Shown piece after piece: positions 1 through 7,135 of a stretch of DNA of 20,876 bases. Origin of the DNA: a virus. The stretch covers positions 1 through 20,876 of IMG/VR virus record IMGVR_UViG_3300027805_000100; one strand, written 5' to 3'. Position 1 is the stretch's first letter; each line of letters begins with the position of its first letter. Made by a program: the position numbers and the translations under genes. The notes beneath the pieces were generated by a model. The model was given only the letters and a program-made list of their open reading frames with translations. It ran no database searches and had not been told where the DNA came from.

Positions 1-1090
1 GGAAGAGCACGTTCAGCGTGTTGACCCTGTCCTTGACAGGCGGATTTGCGTTGCCATGGACCGCTCTGAACCCGGCCTGCGTCAGTAGCGCGACGTCGCT
101 CTTCGTCGACGTGGAGCGAAGCGCCGTTCCGCTGGCGTCGACGAACGCCTGTAGCCGCATCTGGTACACGTCGTCTCGCGTGTAGTGCCTCCCTCTTGTG
201 CGGGTGAGGTACTGCGCGATCCACTGTGCCACTCGCTCAGCGTGTTCGTCCGTCGTCGTGCCGCCCTCTTTGATCACCTCGCCGACGACGTGTGTCGTGC
301 GTTGCGACTGGTCCGTCTCGACGACGATCCAATGCATGTAGCGCACGTTGAAGTCACATGCGATTTGGATGGTGCCCTTGACGACGACGGGCGACACGCA
401 ATGCACCCGCCGGTCGAAGCGGCCATAGACGCGCCCGCCCTTTGCCGTGCGGACGCCGTCGAGTTTCTCCGACGCCGTGCTGTCGTCCATGCGTTGACGC
501 ATCGATTCCACATACGTCGACGACAAGTAACTATTGGCCGACGACGTCACGCTCCATTGCCGCACATCGGGCGACGGCTTGGCGAGGATCATCTCATAGG
601 CCGGCCCGTAGCCTTCAGGGGTGCCTGTCAGCACGATTTGCTGACACGGCCCCATGCTGACACGGGCCATCGCCGTCGTCAGGGCCTCGACGTCGCAGAG
701 TTCCCATTCGTCGACGAGAAGCCCGCCAGCGGTGATGCCTTCAAGGGAGCGTGGTTCGTCGGCTGACCGACACAGGATCTCCACCTGCTTGCGCTTGCCG
801 ACGGTCAGGATCTTATCCGTCTTGTGCCAAGTGTACGGTAGCTTCCACGCATCGAGCATCCTCCGTGCGGTGGCCACAAACACATCGACGACCATGCGAT
901 AGGTGGGCTCGACGACGAGGATCGGGAAGCCACCGGAGCGGAAAGCCATGTCGACGACGGCAGCGACACCGGCCACGGTCTTGCCCGAGCGGTAGCCGCC
1001 CTGAAGCACGCGAATGCGCGACGTCCTGTCACCCACCAGCGCGAGCTGGTGAGGTAGCAAGGTCGCTTCGCCGCGCTGGATATTCAGCAC
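1..1090 (-). CDS. terL: Terminase large subunit, 3' part outside window
   Basis: Packaging motor ATPase/nuclease that cuts concatemeric phage DNA and pumps it into the procapsid. The reading frame is open from GTG 1090 to the window edge (363 codons), so the C-terminus is missing. Visible motifs are Walker A GGYRSGKT (residues 31-38), Walker B LLVDEWE (124-130, D127/E128), coupling motif TGTPEG (155-160), and the first RNase H-like nuclease aspartate in ACDFN (D246), followed further on by VDASG. The GTG start lies 6 nt after the upstream stop and has CAGGAA about 12 nt upstream. The Walker motifs plus the nuclease aspartate make the family assignment firm. It is the last gene in the window of a leftward unit; portal and other head genes would normally follow beyond position 1. 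Confidence 0.93.
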   Translation of the reverse strand, partial: MLNIQRGEATLLPHQLALVGDRTSRIRVLQGGYRSGKTVAGVAAVVDMAFRSGGFPILVVEPTYRMVVDVFVATARRMLDAWKLPYTWHKTDKILTVGKRKQVEILCRSADEPRSLEGITAGGLLVDEWELCDVEALTTAMARVSMGPCQQIVLTGTPEGYGPAYEMILAKPSPDVRQWSVTSSANSYLSSTYVESMRQRMDDSTASEKLDGVRTAKGGRVYGRFDRRVHCVSPVVVKGTIQIACDFNVRYMHWIVVETDQSQRTTHVVGEVIKEGGTTTDEHAERVAQWIAQYLTRTRGRHYTRDDVYQMRLQAFVDASGTALRSTSTKSDVALLTQAGFRAVHGNANPPVKDRVNTLNVLF

Positions 1091-1096
1091 GGTGCG

Positions 1097-1609
1097 CTAT
1101 TTCCTGTCGGCGGTTGTGACCACCGCAGGCACCCAATCCACCACATCGACCGTGTCCGGCGAGTCAGCGACGGTGCGTCCTGGCGGACCGTAGCGGGCGG
1201 GGTCGAGGGCCGCCAGCATGGCGAGGATGGCGGCGCGGTCGCCGTCGTCCGCTAGGGCTGCTAAGCGCTCCTCGAGTTCTTCGATTGACGGTCGCCGCCA
1301 GTTGGCCCCCATCGCCACCATGGTCCCGTTGTCGCGGTGCTCAGGCTCCCATCGTGCGTGAGGGGCCAAGGCGATGTCGAGGATCATCTTTGCCGCAGCG
1401 TTGCGATCCTTGCTGTCGGCCTCGACGACAGAGAGGCGCTCGGCGTCGGTGAGGTCCGGCACCACGTCGGGGTTGCCGACGGCTTTGGCGTACTGGACGC
1501 GCAAGATGTGGTCGGTCGCCGTGCGGAGCCAGCGAGAGAGAGGCAGGCGATCAGACGCCCGCCCGGAACCGGGACGGGGAGGGGACGGCATAGGCAAGCA
1601 TCTTGCCAT
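1097..1609 (-). CDS. Probable terminase small subunit or hypothetical protein
   Basis: I do not recognise a named family. The protein ends 6 nt before the large terminase start, and that position suggests the DNA-recognition (small) terminase subunit. It has a basic, proline-rich N-terminus, a central helical part (around RWLRTATDHILRVQYAKAV) and an acidic C-terminal half with a helix-forming EELEERLAALADDGDRAAIL stretch. The start is uncertain: ATG 1609 and ATG 1591 are both in frame and neither has a good Shine-Dalgarno. Starts further upstream are unlikely because an intrinsic terminator occupies 1618-1648. The function is inferred only from gene order; the reading frame itself is convincing. 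Confidence 0.6.
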   Translation of the reverse strand: MARCLPMPSPPRPGSGRASDRLPLSRWLRTATDHILRVQYAKAVGNPDVVPDLTDAERLSVVEADSKDRNAAAKMILDIALAPHARWEPEHRDNGTMVAMGANWRRPSIEELEERLAALADDGDRAAILAMLAALDPARYGPPGRTVADSPDTVDVVDWVPAVVTTADRK

Positions 1610-1616
1610 ATTGGCA
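1604..1616. promoter_or_regulatory. 13-bp palindrome over the small-terminase start
   Basis: TGCCA-TAT-TGGCA is a perfect inverted repeat whose centre is the ATG at 1609. It directly follows the T-tract of the 1618-1648 terminator. It could be an operator, a terminase recognition element or chance; nothing else in the window repeats it. Confidence 0.3.
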
Positions 1617-1617
1617 C

Positions 1618-1648
1618 AAAAAAACAAACCCCCGACACCATGCCGGGG
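1618..1648 (-). terminator. Intrinsic terminator immediately before the terminase genes
   Basis: On the minus strand an 8-bp stem (CCCCGGCA/TGTCGGGG, one G-U pair) with a 3-nt loop is followed by GGTTTG and seven T. The T-tract ends only 8 nt before the first possible start codon of the small-terminase gene, so it would block leftward transcription into the terminase operon unless it is read through. Confidence 0.8.
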
Positions 1649-1715
1649 ATCCGTCTGCCTTGTCAGGGCCCATCGTGGGCGTTGTGTAGCGCGTGGAGGC
1701 GATGGAGGCAACGAC

Positions 1716-1741
1716 AAAAAAAGAACCCCGGCGAACCGGGG
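1716..1741 (-). terminator. Intrinsic terminator of the 1757-1987 gene
   Basis: Reading leftward, CCCCGG-TTCG-CCGGGG (6-bp GC stem with a stable TTCG loop) is followed by TTC and seven T. It lies 15 nt after the stop codon of the 76-residue gene and is a textbook rho-independent terminator. Confidence 0.88.
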
Positions 1742-1756
1742 CGGGTGGGGGAGGGG

Positions 1757-1987
1757 TCAGAGCCAGCCACCGGGGCGGACCACTTCGACGGTCACCTTGC
1801 GTGGGAACTGGCCGGGCTGCTGCAGGGTCCACTCCTTGCCAACCTGATAGACGTAGGCGCCGTCACCGACATCGAAGCTGTGCGGCGCACAGCCGGGGCC
1901 AGAAGAGTAAGCACCAATCGTCGTCGTCTCGCGACCGTCGACGGTGATGATGCTGTGCGTGTAGGACTTCGCGGCGGTGGTGTTCAT
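1757..1987 (-). CDS. Small orphan protein in its own transcription unit (moron-like)
   Basis: 76 residues, not recognised. The sequence is rich in Thr, Val and Gly, with a likely beta-rich fold (SYTHSIITVDGRETTTIG, then AYVYQVGKEWTLQQPG, KVTVEVV). There is no signal peptide or membrane segment and a single Cys. ATG 1987 has no Shine-Dalgarno. Instead a TTGACA-N17-TAGAGT promoter ends 6 nt before the ATG, so the message is probably leaderless. A strong terminator follows 15 nt after the stop. Promoter, one gene and terminator together are the hallmark of a phage moron expressed independently of the lytic programme, possibly during lysogeny; that role is inference. Confidence 0.75.
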   Translation of the reverse strand: MNTTAAKSYTHSIITVDGRETTTIGAYSSGPGCAPHSFDVGDGAYVYQVGKEWTLQQPGQFPRKVTVEVVRPGGWL

Positions 1988-1993
1988 GCACCC

Positions 1994-2022
1994 ACTCTAC
2001 CCAACCGTCACGCATCTGTCAA
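1994..2022 (-). promoter_or_regulatory. Sigma-70/SigA-type promoter, leaderless
   Basis: The minus strand carries a perfect -35 TTGACA (2022-2017), a 17-nt spacer and -10 TAGAGT (1999-1994). Only GGGTGC separates the -10 from ATG 1987, so transcription should start at or next to the ATG. The -35 sits in GCTTGAC, also present in the promoters at 6356 and 9065. Confidence 0.8.
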
Positions 2023-2073
2023 GCATTCTGTGTGTGTGGCATCCCAAAGCCGGATCTAGACCACCGACAGATC

Positions 2074-2103
2074 AAAAACCAAACCCCGCCAGCGCAGGCG
2101 GGG
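2074..2103 (-). terminator. Intrinsic terminator in the intergenic region
   Basis: On the minus strand CCCCGCC-TGCGCT-GGCGGGG (7-bp GC stem) is followed by TTTGGTTTTT. It insulates the leaderless promoter at 1994-2022 from anything transcribed leftward out of 2104-2371. Confidence 0.82.
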
Positions 2104-2319
2104 TCCAGTCGCGATCCGGTGGGTGTCCGGTGCTCGCCAACCCGCCGAGAGACGGTAGCGGGGTGGCGTGGGGGGGAGGGTAGCACGGGCCAGTCGCCGG
2201 GGCAAGGGCGGAGGTGGAGCCCTTCTTGATGTATTGATCAGAGAGTAAAGAGATCTCCTAAGAAAACTCCTTATATATAGGGGCTTCCGTTGTTTTAGAT
2301 CCTTCTTTCCCAAAACGCA
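2104..2319. other. Non-coding stretch with AT-rich island; candidate origin or ncRNA locus
   Basis: No convincing gene was found here. About 2228-2319 is strikingly AT-rich for this genome and includes TATATATA (around 2272-2280), the palindrome GAGATCTC and, on the minus strand, two SD-like purine blocks (AAGGAG, TAGGAG) with no start codon suitably placed after them. The rest (2104-2227) is G-rich on the plus strand with two GGTAGC copies around 2155-2187. The stretch is bounded by a hairpin at 2320-2351 and a terminator at 2074-2103, and lies next to the primase gene. A TATATATAA box on the minus strand has no clear -35. Replication origin or a short leftward RNA are the two readings I consider. 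Confidence 0.35.
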
Positions 2320-2359
2320 GTAGCGGGTCCGACTTCCGCCGAACCCGCTACCCTTTTTT
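2320..2359. terminator. Hairpin terminator after the primase operon, possibly bidirectional
   Basis: Perfect 9-bp arms GTAGCGGGT (2320-2328) and ACCCGCTAC (2343-2351) with a 14-nt loop. The plus strand continues CCTTTTTT, a good T-tract. The minus strand continues TGCGTTTTGGG, which is weaker. It starts about 20 nt after the stop of the prim-pol gene, so the useful direction is most likely leftward, closing the helicase/primase operon. Confidence 0.65.
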
Positions 2360-2371
2360 CCCGCGTAAGTA

Positions 2372-4609
2372 TTATCCCTGTTGACGCAGCGCGTAAATCT
2401 CGCGTGGGCGTCCGCCCGTAGGCTCCTTTGCTACCACGATTGTCCCCTCTTCGGCAAGCCGGTCGACAATCTCGCCCACCAGACGCGCTGGGAGCGCCCT
2501 GCAGGCCCGCAGCAAGTCCGACCTACCCATGGACCCGCGCGAGGCCCGCAAAGCGCCTAGGACAAGCTCACATTGCGCCGCGTGGTCATCCCACGATGCC
2601 CGACGATTGGCCGCCAGACTCCCGGCAAAGACCCGCGCCGACTCCTCTGCCAGCGCGACCGCCACACGAGCGCAATCCTCCGTCACGACAGGCACGTCCG
2701 CTTCGGGTTGCGCCAGCGCGGCAAGGATCATCGCCAACCGGCCGGCAAACTCCGGCAGACGCGCCAGAACCGCCGGAGGCACATCCTGCCGAGTGCCATC
2801 GCGCCGTGCCTTGTCTGCGTCGATCTTGCACTTTGTCAACAGGCCACGCGCCGCGTCATCCTCTGGCATCGTGACCGAGTCATAGAGCCGAAGCTGATCC
2901 ACGCCGGTGTCGACCGTCACCGCAAGGGCCAGGTGCCATGCCTCATGACGCTCACGCACCGCCAGCACAGCCGAGCGGACGTCCAGCGGCAGATCGTCGT
3001 CGGGCCTCGTCTCTGGCGGTTGCCAGTCCGGCAGCACCCACTGTGAACGCATCCACACATGACGACCGACAAAGCCGTCTGCCACGTCGACCGACGTCAG
3101 GACACTGTGCAGGCTCTCCGGCGTTGTCGATCCAAGCACCGTTACGACAGGCGCAATCAAGTCGAGTTTGCCACCGCCCTTCACCAACGACACCGCTGGG
3201 GACCACTTGTCTGTGCCCTTCGTGGACAACTCCGTCAGAGACTGCTTGATGTCCTGCCGATGTGTCGCGGCCCTTGGACCCATCATGTTCCCGAGCTGCA
3301 TCCCATACTCGTCAAGCACAAGACACGTCGCCACGCCAGCACCGACAGCCTTCCTCACGCCGTCGACGAAGGCAGGCCCGCTGCTGAAGCTGTTGGGACC
3401 GCGCAATGCTGGCCAGCACTCGTCGATGACCCGCGACAGGCAGGACTGCGGACGGTTCTTGCCCTCACCCGACGACGCCATCGACACGACGTAGAGACTC
3501 GACGTCGACCGGCGGTACACAAGCCGACGGCCAGCCATCGCCGACCCGAGGGCCAGAAGCGCCGCGATGGTGAGTCCAGGTTGCGGATGATCGGCCCCAC
3601 GGATCACCCACCCACAGAACGTGTCGCACAAGCCGCCCAGCGCCCTGACATCGGCCAACATTGCCCAACGTGCGGCGTCCTGCTCGGCTGGCGTCGGCCC
3701 CTTGGGCTTGGCCCTCTCCGGTGCCATGATGATCTCCGGCTCAATCGCCAGCGCGTTGATCTCGTCGACGTAGTAGCCGCTGTCAGACTCCATAATCGCC
3801 TTGTCGACAGGGCTCCGAGGATGCGACGCGCCAGCCTTCAGGCCACGCTCAATCGTGCCCCTCGACTTGCGTTCGCTTTCTCCCTCCCAACCACGGGCCA
3901 CGCTGTAGAGCGCGTCCGCAGCTACGCCGAACGACAAGTGACCAGCGCCGCAAATCTGCCCGAGCTTGAATGCCGCACGAACCAGCGCATGGTTGCGCCC
4001 GCCCTTGCCTGTCCGCGCCACCTCGTCGACTTCCTGCCGCATCGCCGTCTCTGCCCACGACGTCGCAGTGAGCGCAAAAGTCTGGCGCGTGAGCGTGATC
4101 GCTTGCTGTCGTGGCCTCACCCTGTCCACGATCCACGACGGCAACGGCACCGGGTCTACGTCATTCGTCCAGGTGTATCCTTTGCCCTCCACCACCGACG
4201 GGAACGCCACGATGTAGCCGCCCTCGCCACGCGTGTCGGCATCGGGGCTGATAGCGTTAGGGCTTGACTTGGCTGTGTTGGGCAAGCGCACACCCTCCGG
4301 CAGCGCGTAGACGTAGTGCCATCCGCCGCCGCGTGTCCTTGCGATCCACGTTTCAGGCAGGCGCGGCATGATCTCCGACGACGCCGCGTCAATGTCGACG
4401 ACGTAGATGCCAGACACCGACCCCGTCGCAATCGCCACGTTGGCACCTGGCGTCTTCTCCCACCAAGACCGGATCGTAGCCTCGTCCGTCGTCGCGTCTT
4501 TGCACCCGGCAGACCCAGCAAAAGGGATCTTCGTGCCGGGGCTGCAAGGGAACACCGCAAGCCCGCGTTCTGCGTACCAAAGGGCAGCTTCAATATTGGT
4601 CATCACCAT
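2372..4609 (-). CDS. Bifunctional primase-polymerase with DUF3987-type helicase domain
   Basis: A 745-residue replication protein likely to make primers and unwind or load at the phage origin. The N-terminal prim-pol domain (about 1-165) shows the catalytic VDID pair (D72, D74), GGGWHYVY (94-101, H98) and DTRGEGGYIVAFPS (125-138), as in the bifunctional DNA primase/polymerase family. A PriCT-like helical part follows (about 185-265). A DUF3987-like ATPase region has a Walker A-like SSGEGKN (379-385) and Walker B CLVLDEYG (D433/E434). The last 70 residues look like a winged helix. ATG 4609 has GAGAGGA upstream and overlaps the helicase stop by 7 nt, implying coupled translation. The long open frame on the opposite strand is a composition shadow. 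Confidence 0.88.
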   Translation of the reverse strand: MVMTNIEAALWYAERGLAVFPCSPGTKIPFAGSAGCKDATTDEATIRSWWEKTPGANVAIATGSVSGIYVVDIDAASSEIMPRLPETWIARTRGGGWHYVYALPEGVRLPNTAKSSPNAISPDADTRGEGGYIVAFPSVVEGKGYTWTNDVDPVPLPSWIVDRVRPRQQAITLTRQTFALTATSWAETAMRQEVDEVARTGKGGRNHALVRAAFKLGQICGAGHLSFGVAADALYSVARGWEGESERKSRGTIERGLKAGASHPRSPVDKAIMESDSGYYVDEINALAIEPEIIMAPERAKPKGPTPAEQDAARWAMLADVRALGGLCDTFCGWVIRGADHPQPGLTIAALLALGSAMAGRRLVYRRSTSSLYVVSMASSGEGKNRPQSCLSRVIDECWPALRGPNSFSSGPAFVDGVRKAVGAGVATCLVLDEYGMQLGNMMGPRAATHRQDIKQSLTELSTKGTDKWSPAVSLVKGGGKLDLIAPVVTVLGSTTPESLHSVLTSVDVADGFVGRHVWMRSQWVLPDWQPPETRPDDDLPLDVRSAVLAVRERHEAWHLALAVTVDTGVDQLRLYDSVTMPEDDAARGLLTKCKIDADKARRDGTRQDVPPAVLARLPEFAGRLAMILAALAQPEADVPVVTEDCARVAVALAEESARVFAGSLAANRRASWDDHAAQCELVLGALRASRGSMGRSDLLRACRALPARLVGEIVDRLAEEGTIVVAKEPTGGRPREIYALRQQG

Positions 4610-6333
4610 GGCAGATCGTCCTCTCCAAAACTGTCGCCAGCGGCAGGTTGGGCCTCTGACTCGTTCTCAACCTCGTCATCAATCTCACGGCGCTTGCCAT
4701 GGTGGATGGCAACGACGCGGTCCCACTTGCCATCCTTCTCCGTCTCGACAGCCACAACCGGGCGCATGTGCCCGTCGTCGAGGAGGGCAAGGGCATCGTC
4801 GACGCTCTCTGGCAGGCGACAGCCAACGTGTTCCTCCCACCATCGCATCGCTTTGCGCCACGCAAAGCTGCCCTCTTCGTGCTCGACGCACACCCACTCA
4901 GACACGATCTTGCGCCCGAGCCCAAGCGGCCCACCTGGCGGGCAGTAGTCGATCCGAAGCGTCGGTGGCGCGTTGTCGTCGCCGGCCTTGTAGTGCTTGC
5001 GCCACTCGACAGCGCCGACCTCATGCCGCACGGGCGGTGCCTTGGGCTTGATCTCGAGGGACAGCGCCGGCAGGTTGCTCGCCTTGTCGTTCGCCTTGCG
5101 CTCTGGCGCGGGCCACTCGTAGCCACAGTGAAGGCAGACCCGCACCGCCGGTGCTTGCTGCGCAAGACACTGTGGACACGTCTTTGTGGGCGCGTCGCCG
5201 TCGCTCTTCTTTCCCTTGGGCTTCACCTTGACGTCGTCGATGGGGCCATGCCTTGCGATGTTCCCACCGTAGTCCAAAAGCAGGCAATCGGTCTTTCCGT
5301 CGGCCAGTCTCATCCCGCGCCCCACCATTTGGACGTAGAGAGAAGGGCTCATGGTCGGCCTGACCAATGCCAGCACGTCGACGACAGGCGCATCAAAGCC
5401 AGTCGTCAGGACGTCGCAGGACGCGAGACACGCAAGCTGCCGCGACTTGAATCGCCCGATGATCTCGTCCCGCTGGCCGCGCTCCGTCTCGCCGGTGATT
5501 ACGTCGCAGGACACGCCACGGATTTGCATCTCGTTTCGCAGACGCTTTGCATGGGCCACCGACGTGCCGAAGATCATGGCCGACGTGCGCCCGCCATCGA
5601 GCGCACCCTTGACGTCGTCGGCGACGATGCCGTTGATCTTGTCGACGTCGCAAGCCATCTCCAAATCCTTCGCCGCAAACTCACCCATGCGGATGCCGAC
5701 GTCGGATAGGTCTATCTGCTCTCGGACGTACCCCGTCACGACAGGCGATAGCCAACCGTCGCGAATGAGGCGCTTCACGTCGACGTCGTAGGCGACGGCG
5801 GTAAAAAGCGCACTGTCCCCTTCCGTCAAGTAGCCCTGCCCGAGACGGTACGGCGTCGCCGTGTACCCGAGTATCCGCAGGTCAGGGTTGACTGCTCGTA
5901 GGTCGGAGATCACGCGCTGGTATGACGTCGTGTCTTCAGGGCTTAGGAGATGCGCCTCGTCAATGATCACGACGTCGACATGCCCGAGCCTTGACGTCGA
6001 CCGCACGATGGACTGGACACCGCAGATCGTGATCTGCTCGATCTCCTTTCGTCCAAGCCCGGCGCTGTAGATCCCGACCGGGGCCATCGGCCAGATCGAC
6101 CGCACCGCCTTCGCATCCTGGACGATGAGTTCCGCCCGATGCGTCGCAATGACGACGCGGCACCCGAAATCCTGCACAAGCCGCCGCGTCGTCTCTCCGA
6201 GCGTCGGGCTCTTGCCGCTTCCCGTCGGCATCACCACAAGGGGGCTTGCTGGCTTCTCTGGCGTCGACGGTGCCCGCTCCCAGTACGAAAACACCGCGTC
6301 GACTGCCTCTTTCTGGTAGTCCCGTAACTTCAT
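4603..6333 (-). CDS. SF2 DEAD/DEAH-type helicase with zinc ribbon
   Basis: A 576-residue ATP-dependent helicase probably acting in phage replication. RecA-like domain 1 carries the Q-motif-like LRDYQ (3-7), Walker A MPTGSGKS (35-42), DEAH (125-128) and TAT (158-160). Domain 2 carries TGFDAP (311-316) and the arginine-finger motif QMVGRGMR (335-342). A C4 zinc ribbon follows (C386, C389, C400, C403), then a C-terminal domain with LRIDYCPP...EWVCVEHEEG...WWEEH, a pattern I associate with phage SF2 helicases. ATG 6333 is chosen over upstream in-frame starts because AAAGGAG lies 11 nt before it and the upstream codons run through the divergent promoter. It is transcribed leftward with the primase. 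Confidence 0.88.
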   Translation of the reverse strand: MKLRDYQKEAVDAVFSYWERAPSTPEKPASPLVVMPTGSGKSPTLGETTRRLVQDFGCRVVIATHRAELIVQDAKAVRSIWPMAPVGIYSAGLGRKEIEQITICGVQSIVRSTSRLGHVDVVIIDEAHLLSPEDTTSYQRVISDLRAVNPDLRILGYTATPYRLGQGYLTEGDSALFTAVAYDVDVKRLIRDGWLSPVVTGYVREQIDLSDVGIRMGEFAAKDLEMACDVDKINGIVADDVKGALDGGRTSAMIFGTSVAHAKRLRNEMQIRGVSCDVITGETERGQRDEIIGRFKSRQLACLASCDVLTTGFDAPVVDVLALVRPTMSPSLYVQMVGRGMRLADGKTDCLLLDYGGNIARHGPIDDVKVKPKGKKSDGDAPTKTCPQCLAQQAPAVRVCLHCGYEWPAPERKANDKASNLPALSLEIKPKAPPVRHEVGAVEWRKHYKAGDDNAPPTLRIDYCPPGGPLGLGRKIVSEWVCVEHEEGSFAWRKAMRWWEEHVGCRLPESVDDALALLDDGHMRPVVAVETEKDGKWDRVVAIHHGKRREIDDEVENESEAQPAAGDSFGEDDLPW

Positions 6334-6349
6334 GATCTGTGTTGCTCCT

Positions 6350-6396
6350 TTGTGCTTGACACGTTCTATCGGCCCCCGATAGAAGTCAAGGCACAA
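6350..6396. promoter_or_regulatory. Large inverted repeat in the divergent promoter region (operator)
   Basis: A nested inverted repeat fills the gap between the two divergent replication operons. Outer arms TTGTGC (6350-6355) and GCACAA (6391-6396) enclose TTGAC/GTCAA, and the inner arms TTCTATCGG (6364-6372) and CCGATAGAA (6376-6384) have a 3-nt centre. The inner arm overlaps the -10 of the rightward promoter, so a dimeric repressor bound here would shut that promoter and probably the leftward one. The HTH protein at 7707 is a possible ligand; this is inference. Confidence 0.7.
6356..6385 (+). promoter_or_regulatory. Rightward early promoter
   Basis: -35 TTGACA (6356-6361), 18-nt spacer, -10 TAGAAG (6380-6385); transcription would start near 6391 and give a short leader with the GAGGAGA ribosome site of the AAA gene. 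Leftward, the mirror copy TTGACT (6389-6384) sits only 15 nt from TAGAAC (6368-6363), so the leftward promoter is weaker or uses another -10. Confidence 0.7.
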
Positions 6397-6407
6397 GAGG
6401 AGAACAC

Positions 6408-7130
6408 ATGCAGATCATGAAGCTCGCGCAAGCCATCCGGCCTCATGCGCCAAAGGTTCTTGTCTACGGTGACAGTGGCATCGGCAAGACGACGCTTATC
6501 GGCAGCCTTCCGGGCCGCGTCCTGATTGTGTCCGCAGAGTCGGGCCTGCTCTCGCTCTCGTTCGCGTCGGGCGATGACCGCTTTGACGTCGTCGAGATTG
6601 TCACCGTCGATGACCTGATCAACGTCCACAAGCATCTTACCGGCAAGTCGCACGGCTACGATTGGGTCGCGCTGGACAGCATTTCGGAGATTGCCGAGGT
6701 GGTCCTCACCGCAGAAAAAAAGAAGGTCACGGACCCGCGTCAGGCATACGGTGCCGTTATCGAGCGCGTCACCGCCGCGATGCGGGCCTTCCGTGATCTG
6801 CCGATTGGCGTCTATTTCTCGGCCAAGTTGGCCAAGGTGAAGGACGACGCCACGGGCCGGATCTCCTACGGGATCTCGATGCCCGGCGCAAAGCTTGGCG
6901 ACGCCGTCCCGTACCTCTTTGACGAGGTGTTCCGTCTCGTGTGTGTCGACGAAGTCGACCCCGACGGAAAGCGCGTGCCCGTGCGCTACCTCCAGACATC
7001 CGGCGATGCGCGAAGCATCGCCAAAGACCGCAGCGGGGCGCTTGACCCGCTCGAACCTGCTGACCTCGGCGCCGTGGTGGCGAAGATGGCGGCTCACGCT
7101 GGCGCGGCAGTCTCCGCGACGAAGGAGTGA
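6408..7130 (+). CDS. AAA_24/Sak4-like RecA-fold ATPase
   Basis: A 240-residue RecA-like ATPase of the type phages use in single-strand annealing or recombination (AAA_24; Sak4-like). Walker A GDSGIGKT (21-28) and Walker B WVALDS (D90) are clear, and the length fits the family. ATG 6408 has GAGGAGA 5-6 nt upstream. It is the first gene of the rightward operon and is followed at once by a DUF669 SSB-like gene, the partner commonly found with such ATPases. The exact role (annealing, helicase loading) is not shown by the sequence. Confidence 0.82.
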   Translation: MQIMKLAQAIRPHAPKVLVYGDSGIGKTTLIGSLPGRVLIVSAESGLLSLSFASGDDRFDVVEIVTVDDLINVHKHLTGKSHGYDWVALDSISEIAEVVLTAEKKKVTDPRQAYGAVIERVTAAMRAFRDLPIGVYFSAKLAKVKDDATGRISYGISMPGAKLGDAVPYLFDEVFRLVCVDEVDPDGKRVPVRYLQTSGDARSIAKDRSGALDPLEPADLGAVVAKMAAHAGAAVSATKE

Positions 7131-7135
7131 TGACC

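Noticed and set aside
1-1090. Assigning the shorter frames inside 185-1119 as genes
   Set aside because: The open minus-strand frame carries the terminase Walker and nuclease motifs across the whole stretch; all others are shadows.
1337-2059. 240-codon plus-strand frame over 1337-2059
   Set aside because: It passes through two terminators, the moron-like gene and the leaderless promoter; composition is typical of an antisense shadow.
2056-2313. 85-codon minus-strand frame from a TTG in the intergenic region
   Set aside because: It runs through the 2084-2103 terminator, is Pro/Arg-rich from GC-rich DNA, and has no ribosome site.
3059-4267. Long plus-strand reading frame (402 codons) opposite the prim-pol gene
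   Set aside because: Arg/His-rich low-order protein with no motif; GC-biased codons of the real minus-strand gene (clear prim-pol and ATPase motifs) leave the opposite strand free of stops.
4699-5709. Long plus-strand reading frame (336 codons) opposite the SF2 helicase
   Set aside because: The minus strand has all helicase motifs; the antisense frame has no recognisable features and no ribosome site.
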